Shown piece after piece: positions 6,978 through 14,576 of a stretch of DNA of 15,246 bases; position 1 is the first letter of the stretch; each line of letters opens with the position of its first letter. Source of the stretch: an uncultured Veillonella sp. (GTDB lineage Bacteria; Bacillota; Negativicutes; Veillonellales; Veillonellaceae); NCBI GenBank assembly GCA_900757715.1, contig CAAEOZ010000241.1, positions 1-15,246 of the forward strand. Direction: 5' to 3'. The notes under the pieces were generated by a model, which had not been told where the DNA came from, made no database searches, and saw nothing but the letters and a program-made list of their open reading frames with translations. Both the position numbers and the translations under genes were made by a program.

Positions 6978-9359
6978 ATGAATCGCGAAACAGCATACGT
7001 ACTTTGGTTTGATGAATTACAACGTGAAGATGTTAATTTAGTAGGTGGCAAGTCTTCTTCTTTAGGGGAATTGACATCCTCCACTAATGTACCTGTACCT
7101 TATGGCTTTGCAACAACTGCCCATGGTTATCGTGAGTTTATGAAAGCTACAGGTTTGGAAGATAAAATCCGCGCTGAGCTTGATGCTTTAGATGATGTAG
7201 AAAATTCTGCATTATTGCGCGAAGTATGTGCTAAGATTCGCCGCATGATTTGTCAGGAAGAAATGCCAAAAGAATTGGCAGATGCTATCCGTCATGCCTA
7301 TGAAGAACTTGGTAAAAAAGTGAACGAAGAAAATCCATTTGTAGCTGTTCGTTCTAGTGCAACAGCAGAAGACTTGCCAGATGCAAGCTTTGCAGGCCAA
7401 CAAGATACATATTTAAATGTACGCGGTGCTGACGTAATTATCGAAAAAGTAAAAGAATGCTACGCATCTACATTCACAGATCGTGCAACATATTATCGTG
7501 TAAAACAAGGCTTCGATCATATGACAGTAGCATTGAGTGCTGCAGTTCAAATGATGGTATTCTCTAAAGCCGCTGGCGTAATGTTTACTGTTGATCTTGT
7601 AACAGGTAATGATAATAATATTCTTATTGAAGGCTCTTGGGGTCTTGGTGAATATGTTGTACAAGGTACGGTTACACCAGATAATTTCCGTGTGGATAAA
7701 GAAAAGATGGAAATTACGGACCGTATGATTAACGATAAACATGTCCGCCTTGTTCGTAAAGCCGATGGTGACTGCGTTGAGGAAGTGGTTCCAACCGACG
7801 AAGCAAAACAACAAGTTATTACAGATGCTCAAGTTTTGGAACTTGCAGAATATGCAAAAGCAATTGAAAAGCATTATGGTTGCTACATGGATATGGAATG
7901 GGGCGTAGATGAACGCAATGACAAGATTTGGATCTTGCAAGCTCGTCCAGAAACAGTTTGGTCACGCAAAGAAAAATCAGAAACATCCGAAAAAGCTAGC
8001 ACATTAGATGCAGGTAATCGCGATATTATAGTAAAAGGTTTGCCGGCTTCCCCTGGTAATGCAGCAGGTAAAGCTCACGTTATCATTAATCCTGAGGATA
8101 TCGATGAGTTCAAAGAAGGCGAAATCCTTGTTACAGCTATGACAGCTCCTGATTGGGTGCCAGCCATGAAAAAGGCAAAAGCTATCGTTACTGATGCTGG
8201 CGGTATGACTTGTCATGCATCGATCGTTAGCCGTGAGCTTGGCATTCCTTGTATTGTAGGTACTAAGAGCCGCAGTCATGAAGCGACTACATCTATTAAA
8301 GATGGTCAAATGATTACCGTTGATGCTACAAATGGTATTGTATACGATGGTGTATTAGAAGATATCGTTAAAAAGCCTGAAGCTCAAGCTTCTACAGGGG
8401 TAGCTGCTGAATATGTACCTGTAACAGGCACTAAAATTTACATGAACTTAGGTGATCCTGATTTGGCTCAAAAATATGGCGTACTACCATGTGATGGCAT
8501 CGGTCTCATGCGTGAAGAGTTTATTTGGACTACCTTCATCCATGAACATCCATTACACCTTATCGAAACAGGTCGCAGTGACTTTGCTGTAAATACATTG
8601 GCAGAAGGTATGCGTAAAGTGTGTCAAGCGTTAGCGCCTCGCCAAGTAGTCGTTCGTTTGAGCGACTTCAAATCTAGTGAATACCGAGACCTTAAAGGTG
8701 GCGACAAGTATGAACCACATGAGTCCAGTGCATTACTTGGCTGGCGTGGTGCTTCCCGTTACTATGACCCTAAATATACACCTGCTTTCGAATTAGAATT
8801 AGAAGCAATCAAAAAAGTACGTAATGAATTTGGTTTCAAAAATCTACAAGTTATGATTCCATTCTGCCGTACTGTGGAAGAAGCTGAATTGGTGACTAAT
8901 TTGATGGCGCAAGAAGGTCTTGCACGTAGCAAAGACTTTAAAGTATGGCTCATGGCGGAGATTCCATCTAACATTATCTTGGCTGATCAATTTAATAAAT
9001 ACGTAGATGGTTATTCTATCGGTTCTAACGACTTGACTATGCTTGTACTTGGTTGTGACCGCGATAATGAAACAGTTCAACATATCTATGATGAACGTAA
9101 TCTAGCAGTTCGCAGAGCAATTCATCACCTCATTGAGGTGGCCCATAAAGATGGTAAAACTGTATCCATCTGTGGCCAAGCGCCAAGCGTATATCCTGAA
9201 CTTTGCGAATTCCTTGTGAAGAGCGGTATCGACTCCATTTCTGTTAACCCAGATGCAGTAGTTAATACTAAGAAAATGGTGGCTCAAATTGAACAACGAA
9301 TTATGCTTGATGCTATGACTGGTCGAGGTCGTCAAGAATCTGACGAACTTACTTGGTAA
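6978..9359 (+). CDS. ppsA: Phosphoenolpyruvate synthase (pyruvate, water dikinase)
   Basis: This cytoplasmic enzyme converts pyruvate, ATP and water to PEP, AMP and phosphate, the first step of gluconeogenesis from pyruvate or lactate. At 793 aa it matches E. coli PpsA (792) rather than PPDK (about 870). The order is: N-terminal ATP-grasp nucleotide-binding domain (LVGGKSSSLGEL at 21-32, FVAVRSSATAEDLPDASFAG at 121-140); central phosphohistidine domain with GGMTCHASIVSRELGIP, giving catalytic His413; C-terminal PEP-utilising TIM barrel ending in SICGQAPS with the conserved Cys732. Thr411, two residues before His413, matches the threonine that PSRP-type regulators phosphorylate. The TCH triplet is typical of PEP synthases, whereas PPDK has TSH. 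AGGAGG (6965-6970) fixes the start. It has its own promoter and terminator, and probable regulators lie just downstream. Confidence 0.96.
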   Translation: MNRETAYVLWFDELQREDVNLVGGKSSSLGELTSSTNVPVPYGFATTAHGYREFMKATGLEDKIRAELDALDDVENSALLREVCAKIRRMICQEEMPKELADAIRHAYEELGKKVNEENPFVAVRSSATAEDLPDASFAGQQDTYLNVRGADVIIEKVKECYASTFTDRATYYRVKQGFDHMTVALSAAVQMMVFSKAAGVMFTVDLVTGNDNNILIEGSWGLGEYVVQGTVTPDNFRVDKEKMEITDRMINDKHVRLVRKADGDCVEEVVPTDEAKQQVITDAQVLELAEYAKAIEKHYGCYMDMEWGVDERNDKIWILQARPETVWSRKEKSETSEKASTLDAGNRDIIVKGLPASPGNAAGKAHVIINPEDIDEFKEGEILVTAMTAPDWVPAMKKAKAIVTDAGGMTCHASIVSRELGIPCIVGTKSRSHEATTSIKDGQMITVDATNGIVYDGVLEDIVKKPEAQASTGVAAEYVPVTGTKIYMNLGDPDLAQKYGVLPCDGIGLMREEFIWTTFIHEHPLHLIETGRSDFAVNTLAEGMRKVCQALAPRQVVVRLSDFKSSEYRDLKGGDKYEPHESSALLGWRGASRYYDPKYTPAFELELEAIKKVRNEFGFKNLQVMIPFCRTVEEAELVTNLMAQEGLARSKDFKVWLMAEIPSNIILADQFNKYVDGYSIGSNDLTMLVLGCDRDNETVQHIYDERNLAVRRAIHHLIEVAHKDGKTVSICGQAPSVYPELCEFLVKSGIDSISVNPDAVVNTKKMVAQIEQRIMLDAMTGRGRQESDELTW

Positions 9360-9375
9360 TAATATAGTTATAGTG

Positions 9376-9405
9376 AAAGAGGAGGCCTGTGGGTCTCCTC
9401 TTTTT
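9376..9405 (+). terminator. Rho-independent terminator of ppsA
   Basis: A 12-bp stem (9376-9387 with 9392-9403, one G-U pair) has a TGTG loop and a TTTTT run to 9405, starting 17 bases after the ppsA stop. It separates ppsA from the regulator genes that follow. Confidence 0.92.
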
Positions 9406-9423
9406 CTGAATGGTAACTTACGA

Positions 9424-9429
9424 TATAAT
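9424..9429 (+). promoter_or_regulatory. -10 element of the ccpN-ppsR-dgt promoter
   Basis: A perfect TATAAT lies after the ppsA terminator and 29 bases before the GTG start of the regulator. The -35 position (about 9401-9406) falls in the terminator T-run and matches poorly, so an activator or a weak promoter is possible. Confidence 0.45.
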
Positions 9430-9444
9430 ACAAACAGAGATGAA

Positions 9445-9450
9445 AGGGGG
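9445..9450 (+). promoter_or_regulatory. Ribosome binding site that decides the ccpN start
   Basis: AGGGGG lies seven bases before GTG at 9458. The in-frame ATG at 9410 has no Shine-Dalgarno and lies upstream of the -10 element, so the GTG is preferred. Confidence 0.75.
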
Positions 9451-9457
9451 TTACCGT

Positions 9458-10087
9458 GTGAAACTGTCGAAACGACAAGAACAAATTGCTCAAATCGTTC
9501 GCGAAGAAGGTCCTGTAACAGGTAGTGCCATTGCTGAACATTTAGAGGTCACAAGATCTGCGCTGCGCTCAGATTTATCTGTATTGACCATGTTAGGTGT
9601 GTTAGATGCACGTCCAAACGTAGGCTATTACTATGTAGGACTTTCAAAGGAAACACAAACAGCTGAGCGATTAAAGTCATTTCTGGTAAGTGATGTATTA
9701 TCTCAAGCAGTCGTGGTTAATGGGGATACGAGTTTGTATGATACAATTGTCACATTATTTACAGAGGATGTAGGTACCATATTAGTTTGTGATGGCTCAT
9801 ACCTAATGGGTGTGGTATCTCGAAAAGATTTATTACGTGCCTCTATGGGACAAACAGATTCGCATACCATGCCTATATCCATGATTATGACCCCTGTAAG
9901 CAAGGTTATAGCGGTAGAGCCTACCGATACTTTGGTAGAGGCTGCACAGAAAATGATAGATTATGAAGTAGATTGTTTACCTGTCGTCGTTCGTGAGGAT
10001 GTAGGTAACAAGAAACGCTTAAAGGTTGTGGGCCGTGTATCAAAAACGACGGTAGCAAAAGTATTTTTAGAATGTAGCATACACTGA
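9458..10087 (+). CDS. ccpN: CcpN-like transcriptional regulator (HTH plus two CBS domains)
   Basis: This is a predicted DNA-binding repressor, 209 aa from the GTG start. A winged-HTH segment (about 4-62, beginning KLSKRQEQIAQIVREEGPVT) carries the TRSALRSDLSVLT recognition-helix region and DARPNVGYYY. Tandem CBS domains follow (about 78-130 and 138-205), usually adenine-nucleotide sensors. In Bacillus, CcpN represses gluconeogenic genes (gapB, pckA) and is paired with yqfL, the DUF299 gene found next here. The position directly behind ppsA suggests that ppsA is a target, which is inference. An alternative start at 9410 would add 16 residues but is unlikely. It is the first gene of a unit with ppsR (10-base gap) and dgt. 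Confidence 0.88.
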   Translation: MKLSKRQEQIAQIVREEGPVTGSAIAEHLEVTRSALRSDLSVLTMLGVLDARPNVGYYYVGLSKETQTAERLKSFLVSDVLSQAVVVNGDTSLYDTIVTLFTEDVGTILVCDGSYLMGVVSRKDLLRASMGQTDSHTMPISMIMTPVSKVIAVEPTDTLVEAAQKMIDYEVDCLPVVVREDVGNKKRLKVVGRVSKTTVAKVFLECSIH

Positions 10088-10097
10088 GGTTGATAGA

Positions 10098-10919
10098 ATG
10101 GCAGAAAAAATTATTTATGCAATATCGGATTCCCTAGGGGAAACTGCTGAGGCTGTAGCGAGAGCTACGGCGAGTCAATATGATAAGGAGCAAATTGAAA
10201 TTGTCCGCGTTCCCTATATTGATAGTGAAAGCCAAATTGATGAGGTTATAGACGACGCAAAACGTGGGAATCATGTTATTTGCCATACCATTGTGTCTGC
10301 GGCTTTACGTAAGTATTTGCATGAGAAGGTGGCTGAATATAATATTCCGGCTGTGGATATCATGGGGCCTGTTCTCGATGCAGTTGGTACTATTGCAACT
10401 ACTAAACCGCGCATGACGGCAGGTATGGTTCATAAGCTCGACCAAGAGTATTTTAAAAAGGTTGAAGCTATTGAGTTTGCCGTGAAATATGATGATGGTA
10501 AAAATCCATCTGGTTTTGAAAAGGCCGATATAGTTATTATTGGTGTATCTAGAACTAGTAAGACACCATTGTCCATGTTCTTGGCATACAAAAAGATTAA
10601 AGCCGCAAATTTGCCACTAGTGCCAGAGGTACCGTTGCCAGAGGAATTATTCAAAATTCCGGCAAAAAAAATCGTGGGCCTTATTATAGATCCATACAAA
10701 TTAAATAATATTCGAAGTGAACGTTTACGCGCTATCGGTCTTGAAGACGAAGCAAATTATGCATCTATTGAGCGTATTCAATCTGAATTGGATTATGCAA
10801 AGGCTATCATGCGTCGTTTGCACTGCCAAGTGTTAGATGTTTCTAATAAATCCATTGAAGAAACAGCTTCCCTTGTCATGCAATTGATTGATAAAAATCG
10901 CGCGTTGGAGGGTAAATGA
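10098..10919 (+). CDS. ppsR: DUF299 PEP synthase/PPDK regulatory protein (kinase and pyrophosphorylase)
   Basis: This bifunctional regulator (273 aa) belongs to a family that inactivates PEP synthase or PPDK by ADP-dependent phosphorylation of a threonine near the catalytic histidine, and reactivates it by phosphate-dependent removal. Visible are the N-terminal ISDSLGETAEAVARA block (9-23) and the P-loop GVSRTSKT (149-156) followed by PLSMFLAYKK and LVPEVPLPEELF. By recall, these sequences look closer to the Firmicute YqfL/PDRP type than to the E. coli PSRP type. The neighbouring enzyme is nonetheless a PEP synthase, making PpsA the probable substrate (Thr411). GAGG eight bases before the ATG supports the start. 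It follows ccpN by 10 bases, and its stop overlaps the dgt start. Confidence 0.93.
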   Translation: MAEKIIYAISDSLGETAEAVARATASQYDKEQIEIVRVPYIDSESQIDEVIDDAKRGNHVICHTIVSAALRKYLHEKVAEYNIPAVDIMGPVLDAVGTIATTKPRMTAGMVHKLDQEYFKKVEAIEFAVKYDDGKNPSGFEKADIVIIGVSRTSKTPLSMFLAYKKIKAANLPLVPEVPLPEELFKIPAKKIVGLIIDPYKLNNIRSERLRAIGLEDEANYASIERIQSELDYAKAIMRRLHCQVLDVSNKSIEETASLVMQLIDKNRALEGK

Positions 10920-11905
10920 ATATACGTGAACAAATAGAGGAGAGGGAGGCTTTGCTTCTGTCTCCCTATGCAGCTAAAAGCCGCGATGCAATCCGTGATA
11001 TAGAAGAAGAGCCTGATTCACTTAGAACTGCGTTCCAACGCGATCGGGACCGCATTATTCACAGTAAATGTTTTAGACGATTAAAGCATAAGACACAGGT
11101 ATATATTGCGCCAGGTGACCATTATCGGACACGCATGACCCATACCCTTGAGGTAGGTCAAATTGGTCGTACTGTGGCTCGTGCTTTACGTTTGAATGAG
11201 GACCTTGTGGAAGCTATTGCCATGGGCCATGATGTGGGGCATACACCATTTGGTCATGTAGGCGAATATGCATTGCGAGATATGGTGGGGCACTTCAATC
11301 ATAATGAGCAAAGCTTGCGCATGGTTGAGGTGTTAGAAAGACATGGTGATCACCAAGGGCTCAATTTAACCACGGCTGTTCGAGATGGCATCGTAGGTCA
11401 CACAGGGGCTACAATTCCTGTGACCTTAGAAGGTCAGATTATTCGTATTGTAGACCGCATTGCGTATTTGTGTCATGATTTTGATGATGCCCAACGGGCA
11501 GGTATGTTGACGGCAGAGGAGTTACCTTTTGAAGTGCGCGAGCATTTTGGTATGACTCCATCTAGTATGATTACTGCAATGGTTGAGGATATGGTACTCG
11601 AATCCTTGGATAAGCCAGCTATATCCATGTCTGCTGATGTAGAAATGACGATGAATCTATTCCGTCAATTTATGTTTAAACATGTTTATTTGGCACCAGC
11701 TTTAATTCCGGATCGCAAAAAGGCAGCTCATGTGGTGAAAAATTTATTTACTCACTTCATGGAATACCCAGATGATATGGAAGGTTGTGAAACTGGTAAA
11801 GAGTTTTATTCTACACTTGATGTAGTTGATTATGTGGCAGGCTTAACAGATCAATATGCTATTAAGCTATTTAAACAATACTATATTCCAAACATTACAT
11901 TATAA
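10916..11905 (+). CDS. dgt: dGTPase-like HD-domain deoxynucleotide triphosphohydrolase
   Basis: This predicted metal-dependent enzyme hydrolyses dGTP, or other dNTPs, to the nucleoside and triphosphate, helping to balance the nucleotide pool (329 aa, typical of the short Firmicute form). The family block SKCFRRLKHKTQVYIAPGDH (50-69) and the HD metal ligands are visible: His76 in MTHTLEV, His105-Asp106 in GHDVGHTPFGH, and probably Asp180 in IVDRIAY. The start ATG overlaps the ppsR stop (ATGA), suggesting translational coupling. A terminator follows six bases after the stop. In several Firmicutes this gene precedes dnaG-rpoD, but here the unit ends. Substrate specificity cannot be read from the sequence. 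Confidence 0.93.
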   Translation: MNIREQIEEREALLLSPYAAKSRDAIRDIEEEPDSLRTAFQRDRDRIIHSKCFRRLKHKTQVYIAPGDHYRTRMTHTLEVGQIGRTVARALRLNEDLVEAIAMGHDVGHTPFGHVGEYALRDMVGHFNHNEQSLRMVEVLERHGDHQGLNLTTAVRDGIVGHTGATIPVTLEGQIIRIVDRIAYLCHDFDDAQRAGMLTAEELPFEVREHFGMTPSSMITAMVEDMVLESLDKPAISMSADVEMTMNLFRQFMFKHVYLAPALIPDRKKAAHVVKNLFTHFMEYPDDMEGCETGKEFYSTLDVVDYVAGLTDQYAIKLFKQYYIPNITL

Positions 11906-11910
11906 ATAAC

Positions 11911-11951
11911 AAAAAAAGCAGTTAGTTCAAATTGAACTAACTGCTTTTTTT
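11911..11951. terminator. Bidirectional terminator between dgt and rpmB
   Basis: A perfect 20-bp inverted repeat (11911-11930 with 11932-11951) surrounds a single base, so in RNA about 18 bp pair with a small loop. One end is seven A and the other seven T, so it gives a stem plus T-run for both dgt (+) and rpmB (-). Confidence 0.93.
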
Positions 11952-11970
11952 GGGGCTCTAGAACCCCAAA
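11949..11970. repeat. Second inverted repeat beside the dgt/rpmB terminator
   Basis: TTTGGGG (11949-11955) pairs with CCCCAAA (11964-11970) around a near-palindromic CTCTAGAA centre. On the minus strand it lies between the rpmB stop and the main terminator. It has no T-run of its own in that direction, so it may be a 3' end-stabilising structure. Confidence 0.55.
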
Positions 11971-11990
11971 GAGTACATGTACTTTTTATT

Positions 11991-12179
11991 TTACGCGCGT
12001 GTAATTTTATTAGAACGAAGGCAACGAGTGCATACGTTTACTTTTTTAGTAGTACCGTCTACAACCGCCCGTACTCTTTGAATGTTCGGTTTCCAAGTTT
12101 TTCTTGTGCGAATGTGAGAATGACTCACGTTCATACCGCTAGATGTGGATTTACCACATACTTCGCAAAGGTTTGCCAT
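11991..12179 (-). CDS. rpmB: 50S ribosomal protein L28, zinc-binding (C+) form
   Basis: This structural protein of the large ribosomal subunit has 62 aa from MANLCEVCGK. Two CxxC pairs, C5/C8 and C50/C53, form the zinc ribbon of C+ L28 proteins; organisms with this form sometimes keep a zinc-free paralogue for zinc starvation. The basic RTRKTWKPN segment (25-33) is typical of L28. An ATG 36 bases further upstream is in frame but would place the Shine-Dalgarno inside the gene, so the ATG at 12179-12177 is chosen. It is a single-gene unit on the minus strand, between dgt and recG, sharing the terminator with dgt. Confidence 0.97.
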   Translation of the reverse strand: MANLCEVCGKSTSSGMNVSHSHIRTRKTWKPNIQRVRAVVDGTTKKVNVCTRCLRSNKITRA

Positions 12180-12187
12180 AGTTTCCA

Positions 12188-12192
12188 CCTCC
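12188..12192 (-). promoter_or_regulatory. Ribosome binding site of rpmB
   Basis: GGAGG on the minus strand lies eight bases before the ATG of the MANLCEVC start and rules against the longer reading frame. Confidence 0.8.
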
Positions 12193-12219
12193 AAGCTTAA
12201 TCTATAACATAACAAAAGT

Positions 12220-12248
12220 ATATTATCATAAAGAATAGCTTAAAGCAA
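12220..12248 (-). promoter_or_regulatory. Possible rpmB promoter
   Basis: On the minus strand TTGCTT (12248-12243), 17-bp spacer, TAATAT (12225-12220). Matches are modest and the region is AT-rich. Confidence 0.4.
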
Positions 12249-12266
12249 GTGTTTTTGTCGTACATA

Positions 12267-12307
12267 TTGCTCTTTTTATGAAATATACTACAATATAAGG
12301 TATACTA
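12267..12307 (+). promoter_or_regulatory. Possible recG promoter region
   Basis: TTGCTC (12267-12272) with TACAAT (12289-12294) at 16 bp is one candidate. The other is GGTATACTA (12299-12307), the same 9-mer found at the tyrS and ppsA promoters, but without a good -35. The leader would be about 90-100 bases and contains a short inverted repeat, TCATAT/ATATGA (12312-12329). Confidence 0.4.
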
Positions 12308-12402
12308 TATATCATATTCTAAGATATGAAAGGGCTTTTGCACAAGGATATACAGAAATTGGATATATCTCATGTGTTTATCGTATATTTAAAGGAGTTT
12401 TT

Positions 12403-14445
12403 ATGGATGAACGATTGACGACTATAAAGGGAATTGGTCCTGGTCGCGAGAAACAATTGCATAAGTTGGGAATTACCAATGTTACATCCTTATTGACTTA
12501 CTTCCCTAGAACCTATGAAGACCGCCGTACGATGTATAGAATTGGTGATTTAAAATCAGGTATGACAGGCGGTGTGGTAGGTACTGTTATTGCCGTACAA
12601 GAAAAACGCCCTCGTCCTCGATTGTCTATTTTAGAGGTCGTCATTGCAGATGGCACAGCTCCTTTGAAGATTGTTTTGTTTAATCAAGGGTATAGAAAGA
12701 ACTTTTACAAAAAGGGGCAACGTCTATATGCGTATGGTAAAGCTGAGTTTCAATATGGTTCCATGCAAATGAATACACCGCAAATAGAAAATTTAGGAGA
12801 CAGTGGTGAACCTGATCGAGGTATCGTTCCTATTTACGCACTTGCTGATGGAATATCTCAATTTGTGGTACGATCATCCGTACGCAATTGGTTTGCAGCT
12901 AATCGTGAGTTACCAGAGATTTTACCTGTGGAGGTTCGTGAAGCTCATCATTATATGAGTCGATATGATGCTTTTAAGATGATGCATTTCCCAGATTCTT
13001 CTGAGCGCTACGAAGCGGCTCGCCATCAATTGGCCTATGAAGAGTTGTTCGTCATGCAAGCTGGCTTAGCCTTGTTGAGAAATAAAGAGCAATGCCACAG
13101 AGGTCCTAAAATGGGACAAAACGGGAAACTAATGACTCGGTGTATAGAGAATTTACCGTTTTCCTTAACGGGTGATCAACAACGAGCATTAGAGGATATT
13201 CGTATCGATATGGAAGACGAACGACCTATGCAACGATTGCTTCAAGGTGATGTAGGCTCTGGTAAAACTATTGTTGCTACCTTGAGTTTATTAAAAGCCA
13301 TTGAAAATGGGTATCAGGGGGCATTGATGGCTCCTACGGAGATTCTAGCGGCTCAACATTACGAAGGGATCCGAACTGTATGTGCTAATTTAGGTATTAC
13401 CATAGAACTGTTAACAGGCTCCTCTACGAAAAAAGAGAAAGAATGCATCTATGAGGGCTTAGCAGATGGCAGTATCCATATGATCATTGGAACGCATGCT
13501 CTTATTCAAGAAGGTGTTAATTTTCATAACTTAGGACTTGTTATCATCGATGAGCAACATCGCTTCGGTGTAGACCAACGGGCGAGATTGCAACAGAAGG
13601 GAACATATCCTCATGTACTTATCATGACGGCTACACCAATCCCTCGTACCATGACATTATCCGTATATGGTGATTTGGCAGTATCCTTAATAAAAGAAAT
13701 GCCACCAGGGCGAAAACCTGTTAAAACATATGCTGTAGATAGTTCTTATAAAGATAGATTACGCACTTTCTTCGGCAAGGAAATGGCAGAGGGGCGTCAG
13801 ATCTACGTGGTGTGCCCTCTTGTAGAAGAATCCGAAAAATTAGACTTACAAGCCGCCGAGGAATTGTATCTAGAATTAGAAGAATACTTTTATAAAGCCT
13901 ATAAAGTGGGGCTCGTTCACGGTCGTATGAAGCCGAGTGAAAAAGATGAAGTGATGAGTGCCTTTCATAAGGGTGAAATTTCATTACTTGTTTCTACTAC
14001 AGTTATCGAAGTTGGTGTTAATGTTCCAAATGCGACTATTATGTGCATTGAAGGGGCAGAGCGATTTGGGCTCTCTCAATTACATCAGCTGAGAGGCCGT
14101 GTAGGACGTGGCACTCATCAATCCTACTGTATTCTTGTTAGTGATTCTAAAAATGATGTAAGCCAAGAGCGGTTAAAACTTATGGAACAGATTCAAGATG
14201 GATTTGAACTTGCTGAGCAAGATTTATTGCTTCGCGGATCTGGTCAATTATTTGGTTTAGCTCAATCGGGGCTGCCAGATTTACGCGTTGCAAATATCAT
14301 TAAAGATATTGAAATTTTAGTAGAGGCCCGCAAGGATGTACTAGATTTTGCAAATCAATTTGGAATAGAAAAATTAGAATCTGTCATGAAAGAAGAATTA
14401 GAAAAAAGATTTGGTGAAAAATTCCTAAGAATATTGTATAATTAA
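12403..14445 (+). CDS. recG: ATP-dependent DNA helicase RecG
   Basis: This branch-migrating helicase remodels stalled replication forks and Holliday junctions in the cytoplasm (680 aa, typical length). The N-terminal wedge/OB domain (about 1-150) includes a helix-hairpin-like IKGIGPGREKQL (8-19) and the FPRTYEDRR segment (34-42). The SF2 motor has Walker A GDVGSGKT (282-289), DEQH (383-386), TATPIPRT (409-416), STTVIEVGVNVPNA (531-544) and the QLRGRVGRG motif VI (562-570). The C-terminal segment with EQDLLLRGSG is also family-typical. AAGGAG lies a few bases before the ATG. It is flanked by divergent rpmB and by a tautomerase gene with its own promoter. No damage is seen. Confidence 0.97.
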   Translation: MDERLTTIKGIGPGREKQLHKLGITNVTSLLTYFPRTYEDRRTMYRIGDLKSGMTGGVVGTVIAVQEKRPRPRLSILEVVIADGTAPLKIVLFNQGYRKNFYKKGQRLYAYGKAEFQYGSMQMNTPQIENLGDSGEPDRGIVPIYALADGISQFVVRSSVRNWFAANRELPEILPVEVREAHHYMSRYDAFKMMHFPDSSERYEAARHQLAYEELFVMQAGLALLRNKEQCHRGPKMGQNGKLMTRCIENLPFSLTGDQQRALEDIRIDMEDERPMQRLLQGDVGSGKTIVATLSLLKAIENGYQGALMAPTEILAAQHYEGIRTVCANLGITIELLTGSSTKKEKECIYEGLADGSIHMIIGTHALIQEGVNFHNLGLVIIDEQHRFGVDQRARLQQKGTYPHVLIMTATPIPRTMTLSVYGDLAVSLIKEMPPGRKPVKTYAVDSSYKDRLRTFFGKEMAEGRQIYVVCPLVEESEKLDLQAAEELYLELEEYFYKAYKVGLVHGRMKPSEKDEVMSAFHKGEISLLVSTTVIEVGVNVPNATIMCIEGAERFGLSQLHQLRGRVGRGTHQSYCILVSDSKNDVSQERLKLMEQIQDGFELAEQDLLLRGSGQLFGLAQSGLPDLRVANIIKDIEILVEARKDVLDFANQFGIEKLESVMKEELEKRFGEKFLRILYN

Positions 14446-14474
14446 GAGGTAGGAATAATAAGTACATAAGTATT

Positions 14475-14504
14475 GATAATATTAGATTTTATCTGGCTTT
14501 TTTT
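14475..14504 (+). terminator. Weak candidate terminator of recG
   Basis: GATAA (14475-14479) can pair with TTATC (14489-14493), followed after four bases by seven T (14498-14504). The stem is short and AT-only apart from its closing pair, so this is a marginal call. Confidence 0.3.
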
Positions 14505-14505
14505 C

Positions 14506-14534
14506 TTGTCTATATGTTCCTCATACCGTATAAT
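14506..14534 (+). promoter_or_regulatory. Promoter of the tautomerase gene
   Basis: TTGTCT (14506-14511), 17-bp spacer, perfect TATAAT (14529-14534). The predicted transcript starts near 14541, after the in-frame ATG at 14514, which excludes that longer start. Confidence 0.7.
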
Positions 14535-14566
14535 AGAACAAACAATTTATTTCATTTTTCATCTAT

Positions 14567-14571
14567 GGAGG
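14567..14571 (+). promoter_or_regulatory. Ribosome binding site of the tautomerase gene
   Basis: GGAGG lies five bases before the ATG at 14577 and overlaps another in-frame ATG (14565), so the MPIIHV start is preferred. This start also puts proline directly after Met, as the enzyme family requires. Confidence 0.8.
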
Positions 14572-14576
14572 TTAAT

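Noticed and set aside
7413..7940. 175-codon open frame antisense to ppsA
   Set aside because: It lies fully inside a well-conserved gene, has no clear ribosome binding site and its translation is rich in Cys, His, Phe and Ile as expected of a shadow frame.
9410..9457. Upstream ATG start for the ccpN-like gene
   Set aside because: It has no Shine-Dalgarno and lies before the likely -10 element; the GTG at 9458 has a strong site and fits the family N-terminus.
14514..14576. Upstream ATG start for the tautomerase gene
   Set aside because: It lies inside the promoter, and a longer N-terminus would remove the catalytic N-terminal proline.
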